Positions 16,752 through 25,164 of a stretch of DNA of 38,848 bases are shown piece after piece. The position numbers were made by a program, and so were the translations under genes. The notes beneath the pieces were generated by a model, which saw only the letters and a list, made by a program, of their open reading frames with translations, did not search any database and had not been told where the DNA came from. Source of the DNA: Myxococcales bacterium (GTDB lineage Bacteria > Myxococcota_A > Polyangia > Polyangiales > Houyiibacteriaceae); NCBI GenBank assembly GCA_012744445.1, contig JAAYBZ010000182.1:1-38848 (forward strand), read 5' to 3'. Positions within the stretch are counted from its first letter, which is position 1. Every line of letters begins with the position of its first letter.

Positions 16752-18104
16752 TCAGCGGAGCCCGAACTTCTGCATGCGCCGGTAGAGGCGGTGCCGCGAG
16801 ATCCCGAGGAGACGTGCCGCCTGGCTCACGTTGCCGCCCGCGAGCGTGAGCGACTCGGTGATCGCCTCGACCTCTCGCTCCTCGGCCGCTTCGCGGATCT
16901 GCCGGAGCGGAGGCTCGCTCCCTCGATCGACGGAATCCGGCGCGATGCGCGCCACGTGCGAAGGCCGAGTCGTGCGCGTCAGCGCCGGGAAGTGCTCGAG
17001 CGTGAGCAGATCGACCGGCCGCGGCAGCATCATCGCGCGCTCGACCATGTTGCGCAGCTCACGCACGTTCCCCTCGAAGGGATGCGCGAGGAGGGCCGCC
17101 TCGAGCGCCTCGTCGATCTCGGGCGCGCCCGGCCAACCCAGCTGCTCCGCGCGCCGGCTCGCGAAGTGGCGCGTGAGCGTGATCACGTCTCGTCCGCGCT
17201 TTCGTAGGGGCGGTAGCTCGATCGTGAAGACGTCGAGGCGGTAGTAGAGATCGCGCCGGAAGCGGCCGCGAGCCACCTCCTCGGCGAGGTTCCGATTGGT
17301 GGCGGCGATCACACGCGCACGGAACGGGATGCGCTTCCGCCCACCCACGCGCGAGAACTCCTTGGCCTCGAGGAGCGAGAGGAGCTTGGTCTGGAGGTCG
17401 AGCGAGAGCTCGCCGATCTCGTCGAGGAAGAGCGTGCCGGCGCCGGCCTCCTCGACCCAGCCTCGGCGCGTCTGCACCGCGCCGCTGAACGCGCCCTTCT
17501 CGTGCCCGAAGAGCTCGCTCTCGACGAGCGTGTGCGCGAGCGTGGTGCAATCGACGGTGACGAAGGGCTCGCGCGCGCGGCGGCTCCGCTCGTGGAGGAG
17601 CCGCGCGACGCAGCTCTTGCCCGTCCCCGTCTCGCCGAGGAGCGTGATCGTGGTGTCGTCGTGGCCGTCGAGGCGCGCGATCTGCTCGTGGAGCTGCGCG
17701 ATCGCGGGGCTCCCGCCGATGAGCGTGAGCGGATCGTCCTTGGGACCGCCCGGCCGCGCCCACGCCTCGATGCGCTCGATGCACGAGCTCATGCCTTCTT
17801 CGGCGACGAGCACGTCCACGGCGCCGCATTGGATCGCGCGCCGCGCGAGCTCGAATTCGGCGCAGCCCATCACGAGGAGCGACGCCGAGCTGCCGAAGGC
17901 ACGCCCGTAGCTCTCGAGCGTGGCGTAGCGTTCGCGGTCGTCGCCCTCGACGACGACCACCGAATGAGATCCGTGCGCGAGCTTCTCCAGCGCGAGCGAC
18001 GCGTCTTCGAAGAGATCGGCCTGGTATCCCCGCTCGAGCAGCGCAGCGCTCAGGCTCCCGGCTCGTCCATCACGTTTGCCGACGATGAGTATGCGCCCCC
18101 CCAT
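16752..18104 (-). CDS. Sigma-54-dependent activator with degenerate receiver domain
   Basis: A 450-residue NtrC-family enhancer-binding protein. The AAA+ domain has Walker A GETGTGKS at 157-164, the sigma-54-contacting loop GAFSGA at 204-209 (Ser for the usual Thr), Walker B LFLDEIG and the FEGNVRELRN sensor II region. The C-terminus is a Fis-type helix-turn-helix (GGNVSQAARLLGISRHRLYRR). The N-terminal 115 residues have receiver shape, but the acidic pair is replaced (ILIVGKR), the phospho-Asp site reads VVVVEGDD and the conserved lysine is missing, so aspartyl phosphorylation is doubtful. It starts 9 bases after the fau stop and is probably cotranscribed with zapA-fau. Confidence 0.92.
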   Translation of the reverse strand: MGGRILIVGKRDGRAGSLSAALLERGYQADLFEDASLALEKLAHGSHSVVVVEGDDRERYATLESYGRAFGSSASLLVMGCAEFELARRAIQCGAVDVLVAEEGMSSCIERIEAWARPGGPKDDPLTLIGGSPAIAQLHEQIARLDGHDDTTITLLGETGTGKSCVARLLHERSRRAREPFVTVDCTTLAHTLVESELFGHEKGAFSGAVQTRRGWVEEAGAGTLFLDEIGELSLDLQTKLLSLLEAKEFSRVGGRKRIPFRARVIAATNRNLAEEVARGRFRRDLYYRLDVFTIELPPLRKRGRDVITLTRHFASRRAEQLGWPGAPEIDEALEAALLAHPFEGNVRELRNMVERAMMLPRPVDLLTLEHFPALTRTTRPSHVARIAPDSVDRGSEPPLRQIREAAEEREVEAITESLTLAGGNVSQAARLLGISRHRLYRRMQKFGLR

Positions 18105-18113
18105 GACGCGTTT

Positions 18114-18719
18114 TCATCCCCTCCCGAAGATCAAGCATTGTCGTTCCGAGACGACGGCGTCCACGGCGACGTCGTGGCCTTGCACCGGCGCCTCCGCGAT
18201 GAGTTGAAAATCGTAGACGACGGCGCAGCGGAATGCACACGTGAGACGCCCGAGGAGGCGATCGTAGAAGCCTCCCCCCCAACCGATGCGATGCCCTCGC
18301 TCGTCGACGGCGAGCGCCGGGATCAGCGCAAAATCCACGTCTTCGGGCGCGACCACGGGAAACGAGGGCGAGGGCTCGGGGATCCCGAAGGCGCCGGGCA
18401 CGAGGGGTTCTCCTTCGGGAACCTCGTGGAGTGTGAGGGAGGATCCCTCGACGCGCGGCAGCACCCAACGCCCGCCTCGCGCGCGGACGTCGGCTTCGAG
18501 GGCGCCGACGTCGGCTTCGCCCCGCACGGCGGCGTAGGCGAGCACGGTCCGCGCGGCGCCGAACTCGGGCAGGGTGCGCACGTTCTCCGCGATCTTCGCC
18601 GCGCGCGCGAGGCGTGCCTCAGGCGGGGTGGCGAGCCTCGTTCGCTTGATCCGCTCGCGCGTCGCTTCCTTGAAGCGGCGCGCGAGGAGCTCCATTTCGT
18701 CGGTCGAGTCGGCGCTCAT
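18114..18719 (-). CDS. fau: 5-formyltetrahydrofolate cyclo-ligase
   Basis: ATP-dependent conversion of 5-formyl-THF to 5,10-methenyl-THF, returning a storage folate to one-carbon metabolism; cytosolic. At 201 residues it has the family marks: basic N-terminal helix with ARRFKEATRERIKR, VLAYAAVRGEAD, LIPALAVDERGHRIGWGGGFYDRLL (quoted core GWGGGFYDRLL) and a C-terminal HDVAVDAVVSE stretch. ATG at 18719, 12 bases after the zapA stop; a TAGATC hexamer formed from that stop codon lies 9 bases before the ATG. The zapA-fau pairing is conserved across many proteobacteria, usually with the 6S RNA gene between them; here there is no room for it. Confidence 0.93.
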   Translation of the reverse strand: MSADSTDEMELLARRFKEATRERIKRTRLATPPEARLARAAKIAENVRTLPEFGAARTVLAYAAVRGEADVGALEADVRARGGRWVLPRVEGSSLTLHEVPEGEPLVPGAFGIPEPSPSFPVVAPEDVDFALIPALAVDERGHRIGWGGGFYDRLLGRLTCAFRCAVVYDFQLIAEAPVQGHDVAVDAVVSERQCLIFGRG

Positions 18720-18731
18720 GCGATCGCCGAT

Positions 18732-19034
18732 CTAGCGGCCGCTCGCCAGCTCGGCCAGGCGCTCGTCGATCCGCTCGATGGTCTGGGTGATGACCTCGCG
18801 GACGCGGGCTTCGGCGCGGAGGCGCCGCGCTTCGGCCGCCTCGAGGTCCTCGGCCAGGCTGAGCGCGACCATGGCGAGGAGCTGCGCGGGGCTCGCCGAC
18901 CGCTGCGCCGCCGGGCCCATGTCCTCGATGCGCGCGTTGATCACGTCGGCGAGCCGACGGAGCTGATCGGGCTCCGCGTCGGAGGTCAGCTTGTACTTGG
19001 TGCCGGCGATCTCGATCGTGACCGTGTGCTTCAC
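18732..19034 (-). CDS. zapA: Cell division protein ZapA
   Basis: A 100-residue FtsZ-ring stabiliser. The N-terminal VTIEIAGTKYKL strand pair and the LRRLADVINARI helix form the ZapA head, followed by a long coiled coil (about residues 45-98) rich in Ala, Glu and Arg that tetramerises. Length and order match the family. GTG start at 19034. A TGA-TAGGCT element (19044-19052), whose TGA is also the stop codon of the upstream GH92 gene, lies 9 bases before it and could provide a separate promoter. fau follows after 12 bases. Confidence 0.9.
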   Translation of the reverse strand: MKHTVTIEIAGTKYKLTSDAEPDQLRRLADVINARIEDMGPAAQRSASPAQLLAMVALSLAEDLEAAEARRLRAEARVREVITQTIERIDERLAELASGR

Positions 19035-19043
19035 GATGGCGGG

Positions 19044-19052
19044 AGCCTATCA
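19044..19052 (-). promoter_or_regulatory. Possible extended -10 element before zapA
   Basis: TGA-TAGGCT on the minus strand, 9 bases before the GTG at 19034. The TG of the element is part of the TGA stop of the GH92 gene, so the promoter would overlap the end of that gene and separate zapA-fau from it. Confidence 0.38.
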
Positions 19053-21287
19053 CCTCTCCGCGTCGAAGCGCAGAATCCCGCCAGCCGCGATCCGGTCGTG
19101 GGTGAAGGAGGGGGCCGCGAGGGGCTCGCCCGAGAGGGAGACGGTGTACCGGGGCGCCTCGGGGTCCGGGCACTCGACGGTGAGCGTCCCGCCCTCGAGC
19201 GCGATCTCGGCGCGCTCGAAGACCGGCGCGCCGAGGAGGTATTCGTCGGTGCCCGCGATGGGGAAGAAACCGAGGGACGCGAAGACGAGCCACGCGCTCA
19301 TCGTGCCGCCGTCGTCGTTGCCGGGGAGGCCGCTCGGGCCGTCGCCGTAGTGCCGCTCCCGCGCCCACCGAGACCAGCGGACGCTGCGCTCGTGATCGCC
19401 GAGCGCGGAGAAGACGAAGGCGTAGTGCAGGTCGGGCTCGTTGCCGTGCCAGTAGTAGAGGCCGGGGAGGAGCGGCGTCATCGTGTCGCGCGTCGACCGC
19501 TCGAAGAGCGCCTCGAGCCGCGCGAGCGTCGTCTCGGGGCCCCCGAGCAGCTCGGCGAGCCCGGGGAGATCGTGGGGCGCATAGAAGAGATACTGATGCG
19601 CGTTGCCCTCCGTGTAGAAGGGGCGCCATCCCGTCTCGGTCTCGAGCGCCTCGAAGCTGCCGTCGGCGCGCCGCCCGACGAAGAAGCCCACCTCGGGATC
19701 GAAGACGTTCACGTAGTTCTCCGCGCGCTCGGCGAAGAGCGCGGCGTCCTCGTCCTCGCCGAGCGCTTCGGCCATCCGAGCGAGCGCGAAATCGGCGTAG
19801 GCGTACTCGAGCGTGCGCGAGACCGAGCCCCCGGCGGTCTCGACGGGGACGTAACCGAGCGTGACGTACTCTTCGATGCCCTCGCGGCCGCGGAAGGGCG
19901 CGCCCTGCGGCGGAGCCTCGAGCGCGGTGAGGCGGAGCGCGTCGTAGGCCGTGCGAAGATCGAAGTCGCGCAGGCCCTTCGCCCACGACTCGGCGAAGAC
20001 GATCGCCGCCGGATCGCCGACCATGCCGCCGGTGTAGTTGGGGCCGATGGGCCAGCGCGGCACGTAACCTCCGTCTTGGGCCATCGCGACGAGCGAGCGG
20101 AGCACGTTCCGTTGGTGCTCCGGGTACACGAGGTCGAGGAGCGGATGGAGGGTGCGGAAGGTATCCCAGAGCGAGAGATCGCTCAGGTACTCGAAGTCCT
20201 CCGCGACGTGCACCTCGTGATCGAGCCCGCGGTAGCGGCCGTCGACGTCTTCGAGGAGCGTGGGCATGAGGAGCACGCGGTAGAGCGCCGAGTAGAAGAT
20301 GCGCGCGTCGCGCTCGGTGCCGCCCTCGACGCGGATCCGCTGGAGGTGCGCCTCCCAGAGCTCGCGCGCCTCGGCGAGGACGCGATCGAAGTCGAGGTCG
20401 TCGGCTTCGGCGTCGAGGTTCTTCCGCGCGCCTTCGACGTCCACGAAGGAGATGGCGGCCGCGATCACGGGCCGCGTCCCCGGGGCCATCTCGAAGTACG
20501 CGCCCACGTCCGGCCCGCTCGCCGAGGTGGCGTCGTCGTCGATCGCCTGGTCGCCGTCGAAGAGGCCATGGGCGACGAAGGGCTCGCTCGCGCGCACCAC
20601 GAAGCTCACGACGATGCCGCCGCGCCGTGACGAATAGCCGCCCGAGAGGTGGACCCAGCCGCGGAGCTCACGCGCGTCCGGCTCGACCTCCACGAAGCCG
20701 TCGAGGATGTCGACGTCGGGGAGCGAATGTCCGAGGTCGACGATGACCGTGGGCGCGACGCCTTCGTCGGGATCGAGGCGGAAGAGGGCCGTGCGCGCGC
20801 TCGCGGTGATCTCGACGTCGATGCGCGGATCGACGAGGCGCGCGGCGTAGTGGCCGGGCGAGGCCGACTGCCCCGCGATCCGGCTCTGCTGTCCCTCGCG
20901 CGCGGTCTTCTCGAGGTCGAAGCCGTCGGCGAAGACGAGCGCGGGCGCGCCGTAGTCGACGATGCCCGCCCCTTGGAGCCGCGTGAGGCTGAAGGCGTGG
21001 ACGAAGTCGTCGCCGTAGAAATAGCCCGAGAAGTGATTGAACCCGGCGGCGCCACGTCCCATGCCGGTGTCCGGCCCCGGGCGGATCATGCCGTAGGGCA
21101 CCTGCGGCCCCGGGAAGCACGAAGCGTAACCGAAGCCACTCCCGCCCGTGCCGATGAAGGGGTCGACGTACTGCGAGTAGGGCGCCTCGGGGATGAAACG
21201 CACAGGCTCGTCCGAGGTGGAGTCTCCACACGCTCCGACCCAAAGCGCGAGGAGGGCACACGTCACGCTCCGCATCCGCGGAAACAT
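19050..21287 (-). CDS. GH92 family alpha-mannosidase-like lipoprotein
   Basis: A 745-residue exported glycosidase of family GH92, which contains calcium-dependent exo-alpha-mannosidases. The N-terminus MFPRMRSVTC..WVGAC is a lipoprotein signal with the modified Cys at residue 20, so it is membrane-anchored. VDPFIGTGGSGFGYASCFPG and PYGMIRPGPDT open the N-terminal domain. WDTFRTLHPLLDLVYPEHQ, MVGDPAAIVFAESWAKG, GNEPDLHYAF and GNDDGGTMSAW are hallmark blocks of the catalytic (alpha/alpha)6 domain. Linkage specificity (1,2; 1,3; 1,4; phosphodiester) cannot be read by eye. ATG at 21287, alternative at 21275. No transporter or other glycosidase is adjacent. It diverges from the TPR gene and precedes zapA by 15 bases. 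Confidence 0.92.
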   Translation of the reverse strand: MFPRMRSVTCALLALWVGACGDSTSDEPVRFIPEAPYSQYVDPFIGTGGSGFGYASCFPGPQVPYGMIRPGPDTGMGRGAAGFNHFSGYFYGDDFVHAFSLTRLQGAGIVDYGAPALVFADGFDLEKTAREGQQSRIAGQSASPGHYAARLVDPRIDVEITASARTALFRLDPDEGVAPTVIVDLGHSLPDVDILDGFVEVEPDARELRGWVHLSGGYSSRRGGIVVSFVVRASEPFVAHGLFDGDQAIDDDATSASGPDVGAYFEMAPGTRPVIAAAISFVDVEGARKNLDAEADDLDFDRVLAEARELWEAHLQRIRVEGGTERDARIFYSALYRVLLMPTLLEDVDGRYRGLDHEVHVAEDFEYLSDLSLWDTFRTLHPLLDLVYPEHQRNVLRSLVAMAQDGGYVPRWPIGPNYTGGMVGDPAAIVFAESWAKGLRDFDLRTAYDALRLTALEAPPQGAPFRGREGIEEYVTLGYVPVETAGGSVSRTLEYAYADFALARMAEALGEDEDAALFAERAENYVNVFDPEVGFFVGRRADGSFEALETETGWRPFYTEGNAHQYLFYAPHDLPGLAELLGGPETTLARLEALFERSTRDTMTPLLPGLYYWHGNEPDLHYAFVFSALGDHERSVRWSRWARERHYGDGPSGLPGNDDGGTMSAWLVFASLGFFPIAGTDEYLLGAPVFERAEIALEGGTLTVECPDPEAPRYTVSLSGEPLAAPSFTHDRIAAGGILRFDAER

Positions 21288-21341
21288 ACAGGAGTTCGCG
21301 GGCTTTCGGCGGGACGCATTCTTCGAGGCGCGGCGGCCCCG

Positions 21342-21350
21342 TGGTATACC
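21342..21350 (+). promoter_or_regulatory. Possible extended -10 element before the TPR gene
   Basis: TGG-TATACC lies 9 bases before the ATG at 21360, in the 72-base gap between the divergent GH92 and TPR genes. It gives a near-leaderless transcript. There is no convincing -35 hexamer and no Shine-Dalgarno. Confidence 0.38.
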
Positions 21351-21359
21351 CGCGCGCAT

Positions 21360-24300
21360 ATGCTGAAGGTCCAATGCCCCTCCTGCTCCGCCCCCTACGA
21401 GCTGGATCCGGGCAGGCTCCCACCCAGCGGGATGCGCATGCGATGCCCGTCCTGCGCGACGGTCTTCCACGTGGCTCGCGACGGCGCGATCGACGGCGCG
21501 TCGCCTGCATCCGCGCCCACCCCCGCGGCGCCTCCCGCGCCGGCACCGAAGGTCGCGGCGCCGCCTCCGCCCGCTCCCAAGGTGGCGCCCCCGCCAGCGC
21601 CCAAGGTGGCGCCCCCGCCGCCCCCGGCGCCGAAGGTCGCGCCGCCGCCGCCGGCGCCGAAGGTCGCGCCGCCGCCGCCCGCGCCCAAGGTGGCGCTCCC
21701 GGCGCGCGGCCGCACGGGGACGATCCTGGGTGTGCCCTCGCAGCCGCCTCCTGCGCTCGACGAGCTCGACCTCCCCGAGGCGCTCGCGTCGAATGCCTTC
21801 GACCTCGATCTCCCGGCGCCCGTCGCGTCGGATGACGTCGACGCGTTCGATCTGCCGAGCACGGAGCTGGATCTCCCGGCGCCCGTCGGCGGCGGCGAGC
21901 TCGATGACTTCGATCTACCCGCGGTGGTCCCCTCGGACGATCTCGACCTACCCGTGCTGAGCGGTGGCGTGGACGAGCTCGATCTTCCGGCGCCCGTCGG
22001 CGGTGGCGAGCTCGACGACCTCGATCTGCCCGCGCCGGCTTCGTCGAAGCTCGGCGCCGACCTCGACCTCCCCGTCCCACGAGGCGCGCGCGACGCGGAC
22101 CCCTTCGGGGCTCTCGATCTCCCGGCGCCGGCTTCCCCGTCGGGCGGAGGCGGCGGCCTCGAGCTCGACCTCCCGCTCCTCGGCGACGATCCCCTGGGCG
22201 ATCTCGATCTGCCCGCGCCGGCCGAGAAGGATCCCTTCGGCGGGTTCGAGGATCTTCCGAAGCCTGCGGCGGACCTGCCGAAGCCCGCGGCGGATCTTCC
22301 GAAGCCCGCGGCGGACCTGCCGAAGCCCGCGGCGGATCTTCCGAAGCCCGCGGCGGACCTGCCGAAGCCCGCGGCCGCCAAGGCCGAGCCCGAGGAATCG
22401 TTCGACTTCGGCGATGGGTGGCGGGGCACGCCCGACCCCTTGGTCGGGCCCGCCGGCACCGAGGCCCACGAGCTCGACCCCCTCGAGGCGAGCGACGGAG
22501 GGGAGGCCGACCTCGGGGAGTTCGAGCCGGCGGCCGGCGACGGCACCGAGGCCGATCTCTTCGCGACCCTCGACATGGACGCGGAGGCCTTCCGCCGCCG
22601 CGCCGGGCGCGTGGCCGGGGCGGCCGGTCAGGGCGAGGAGACCGCGCGTCGCGCCTCGCGCTGGCCGATCGTGGTGCTCGTCCTCTTCGTGCTCCTCGTG
22701 GGCGGCGGCGCCGCGCTCTCGATGACCGAGCACGGCCTCTTCGGCCGCTACTTCTTCGAGCAATTCCTGCCCGCGGCCGGCACACCCGCGCAGGCCAAGG
22801 GCATCCTCGACGCGGCCGAGGGGCGCGCGCGGACCGACACCTACGTCGACGTCCGCGCCTCGCTCCGCGACCTCGCCGAGGCGCGGCGCGGGCTCGGCCT
22901 GAACCGCACGCTGCTCGCGCGCTCGATCGCGCACGAAGCGCTCTACCAGGCGCGCTTCGGCGCGGATCCCGCGTCGAACGAGCGGATCGTGCGCGCGCTC
23001 GGGCGTCTCGAGGAGCGGCACGGCGCAGCGCCCGGCATGGACCTCGCGCGCGCGGCCGCGGCGCTCGCTCGCGGCGACGCCGCTTCTGCGCTCTCGCAGA
23101 TCGCGCGCGCCCGCGGGAGCGCGCCCTCCGACGCCTACGTCGAGCTCCTCGCCGGTGAGGCGAGCCTCGCGCAGGGCGACACGGCCGCGGCGGCCGCGGC
23201 GTTCGAGAAGGCCGCTTCGCTCGGCGCCGGCGCGCGCGCCACGTACGGGCAGGCGCGGGCGCTGCGCGCGGCCGGGGCCGATGCCGACGCCATCGAGGCG
23301 CTCCTCCTCGCCACGCTCGAGATGAGCCCGCGGCACGTCGCGGCGCGCGTCGATCGTGCGGCGCTCCTCTTCGCCAAGGGCGATCTCGCCGGCTCCCGCG
23401 CGCTCGCGCGCGAAGCGGCGGGGCTCGACCCGGTGGGCGACGCGCCGCTCTCGGGCGCGCGCTACGAACGGGCGCGTGCGTTCGCCCTGCTCGGCCTCGC
23501 CGAGGAGAAGAGCGGCAACCGTCGCGCGGCGCTCGCGGCCTTCGAGGACGCGATCCAGCTCGACCCGACGAACACCGTCCCCGTGTACGGCGCGGGCCGC
23601 GTGCTCCTCGCCGACAACCGCGCGCGCGACGCCCTCATCCGCTTCGAGGCGGCCGCGCGTGCCGCGCGCGCCGATCAGCTCCACGAGGGGCGCCCCATCG
23701 CACTCGCCGCGCAGCTCGACGCCGTGCGCGCCGAGATCGCCATCGCCGAGATCGACGCCGCGCGCGGCCGCGTGGTGGCGCTCCTCCAGAGCCACCCCGA
23801 GGACGCCCTCGTCCTGCTCCGCGCGGGCGAGGCGTTTTCGGCGGGTCAGGCGGGTGAGCAGGCGGAGACCTATTTCCGCAAGGCGATCGAGCTCGACCCC
23901 GCGTCCTTCCACGCCTATGTGGGCCTCGCGCAGCTCCTCTTCGACGACGACCGCGCCGAGGAGGCCGCCGAGGTCCTGAAGTCGGCCGAGGGCAAGGTGC
24001 CGATGACGGCCGAGGTCCGGCGCCTGCGCGGCGAGACCGAGCTCCGCCGCGGCCGCCCGGCGCGTGCGCTCGACGAGTTCGACGCGGCGCTCGCCCTCCA
24101 GGCCAACGACCCGGGCGCGCTCTACGGTCGCGCGGTCTCGCTCCGCCGCCTCGGCCGCTACGACGAGGCCGAGGGCGTCTTCGAGGCGCTCGTGGCGATC
24201 GATCCGGCGTATCCCGGTGTGGCCGTCGAGCGCGGGCGCATCTACGAGTCGCGCGGCGACGAGGCCCTCGCCGTGAGCGAGTACCGCAAGGCCCTCGAAG

Positions 24301-25094
24301 AACGCAGCGAGGATCCCGAGCTCCTCATCCGCCTCGGCGCGGCGGAGGTCCGGCTCGGCGAGCTCGACGCGGGCGAGGCGAGGCTCCGGCGCGCGCTCGA
24401 GGCGCTGCCGAACTCGGCGGAGACCATCCACTACCTTGGCGTCGTGGCGTTCGCGAAGGGCGACCTCCCCACCGCCCTCGAACGCCTCGAGCGCGCGGTG
24501 ACGCTCGACCCCAAGATGGCGACGTATCGCGCGGTGCTCGGGCGCGCACGGCTCGCCGCCGGCGACATCGTGGGCGCGCGCAGGGACGCCCTCGCCGCGC
24601 TCGAGCTCGATCCGGCGCTCGGCGAGGCGCTCTGGCTCAAGGGTCGCATCGCGCTCCGCACGGGCGCGGTCCGCGACGCCATCGACGATCTCGAGCGCGC
24701 GCTCAAGGTCTCACCCGGTCGCCACGAGGCCCTCTCCGACCTCGGCGAGGCCTTCGAGCAGCTCGGCAAGGCCGGGTACGCCATCCGCGCCTACCAGCGC
24801 GCCCTCGAGGCCGAGCCGCGCGAGGGGCGTTACGCCTATCGGCTCGGGCGGCTCCTCCTCGACGACGGAAAGCGCCGCGAGGCGGCGGAGATGCTCGAGC
24901 GCTCCATCGCGCTCGGCGAAGCGCGCCCGATCGCGCCCCTCTGGCTTTCGGATGCCTATCGCCTCCTCGGTGAGGCGAACCGCCTGACGGGGCGGACCTC
25001 CGAGGCGAAGAAGGCCTACGAGCGCTTCCTCGAGATCGCGCCGGCCGAATCGATCGACCGCGCGGAGGTCACGCGGCGTCTGCGCTCGCTTTGA
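21360..25094 (+). CDS. Zinc-ribbon (MJ0042) TPR membrane protein
   Basis: A 1244-residue modular protein. Residues 1-38 form an MJ0042 zinc ribbon (CPSC and a second CPSC with a Cys/His-rich setting, ending FHV). A Pro/Ala linker of repeated APKVAPPP units follows, then an acidic region of repeated DLPAP motifs, then six DLPKPAA heptads (DNA 22251-22376). One membrane helix (about 438-460, WPIVVLVLFVLLVGGGAA) separates this cytoplasmic part from a C-terminal domain of roughly 750 residues made of TPR repeats (many ALxLDP and LGRYDEAE-like helices). The layout, with cytoplasmic ribbon and periplasmic TPR scaffold, is common in myxobacteria; it suggests protein assembly or signalling but no defined role. 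The start is set by the ribbon's MLKVQCPSC. Confidence 0.87.
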   Translation: MLKVQCPSCSAPYELDPGRLPPSGMRMRCPSCATVFHVARDGAIDGASPASAPTPAAPPAPAPKVAAPPPPAPKVAPPPAPKVAPPPPPAPKVAPPPPAPKVAPPPPAPKVALPARGRTGTILGVPSQPPPALDELDLPEALASNAFDLDLPAPVASDDVDAFDLPSTELDLPAPVGGGELDDFDLPAVVPSDDLDLPVLSGGVDELDLPAPVGGGELDDLDLPAPASSKLGADLDLPVPRGARDADPFGALDLPAPASPSGGGGGLELDLPLLGDDPLGDLDLPAPAEKDPFGGFEDLPKPAADLPKPAADLPKPAADLPKPAADLPKPAADLPKPAAAKAEPEESFDFGDGWRGTPDPLVGPAGTEAHELDPLEASDGGEADLGEFEPAAGDGTEADLFATLDMDAEAFRRRAGRVAGAAGQGEETARRASRWPIVVLVLFVLLVGGGAALSMTEHGLFGRYFFEQFLPAAGTPAQAKGILDAAEGRARTDTYVDVRASLRDLAEARRGLGLNRTLLARSIAHEALYQARFGADPASNERIVRALGRLEERHGAAPGMDLARAAAALARGDAASALSQIARARGSAPSDAYVELLAGEASLAQGDTAAAAAAFEKAASLGAGARATYGQARALRAAGADADAIEALLLATLEMSPRHVAARVDRAALLFAKGDLAGSRALAREAAGLDPVGDAPLSGARYERARAFALLGLAEEKSGNRRAALAAFEDAIQLDPTNTVPVYGAGRVLLADNRARDALIRFEAAARAARADQLHEGRPIALAAQLDAVRAEIAIAEIDAARGRVVALLQSHPEDALVLLRAGEAFSAGQAGEQAETYFRKAIELDPASFHAYVGLAQLLFDDDRAEEAAEVLKSAEGKVPMTAEVRRLRGETELRRGRPARALDEFDAALALQANDPGALYGRAVSLRRLGRYDEAEGVFEALVAIDPAYPGVAVERGRIYESRGDEALAVSEYRKALEERSEDPELLIRLGAAEVRLGELDAGEARLRRALEALPNSAETIHYLGVVAFAKGDLPTALERLERAVTLDPKMATYRAVLGRARLAAGDIVGARRDALAALELDPALGEALWLKGRIALRTGAVRDAIDDLERALKVSPGRHEALSDLGEAFEQLGKAGYAIRAYQRALEAEPREGRYAYRLGRLLLDDGKRREAAEMLERSIALGEARPIAPLWLSDAYRLLGEANRLTGRTSEAKKAYERFLEIAPAESIDRAEVTRRLRSL
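21540..21700 (+). repeat. APKVAPPP-coding repeats in the TPR gene
   Basis: About seven imperfect copies of a unit coding APKVAPPP(P), built from GCGCC(G/C)AAGGT(C/G)GC blocks. Encodes a proline-rich flexible linker after the zinc ribbon. Unit length varies with the number of proline codons. Boundaries are approximate. Confidence 0.7.
22251..22376 (+). repeat. Six 21-base repeats coding DLPKPAA
   Basis: Six tandem 21-base units (22251, 22272, 22293, 22314, 22335, 22356). They alternate strictly between a GATCTT-starting and a GACCTG-starting form, so the true duplication unit is 42 bases, three copies. The third base pattern is otherwise almost identical, which points to recent expansion. Confidence 0.92.
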
Positions 25095-25114
25095 TCCAGA
25101 GGCTCACGCCGCCG

Positions 25115-25149
25115 CTTCGGGAGCAGGGCGGGATCTTCCCCTCCCGAAG
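25115..25149. repeat. 9-base inverted repeat before the bPH gene
   Basis: CTTCGGGAG (25115-25123) and CTCCCGAAG (25141-25149) are perfect arms separated by 17 bases, in the 70-base gap between the TPR gene and the bPH gene. No T-run follows, so it is not an obvious terminator; it lies just before the TATCCT hexamer (25154-25159) and could be an operator or mRNA hairpin. Confidence 0.5.
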
Positions 25150-25164
25150 GCGGTATCCTTGGGC

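Noticed and set aside
18720..18731. 6S RNA gene between zapA and fau
   Set aside because: Only 12 bases are available.
17502..20630. 1042-residue plus-strand open frame across the activator, fau, zapA and GH92 genes
   Set aside because: Crosses four real minus-strand genes and their boundaries, and shows no recognisable motif.
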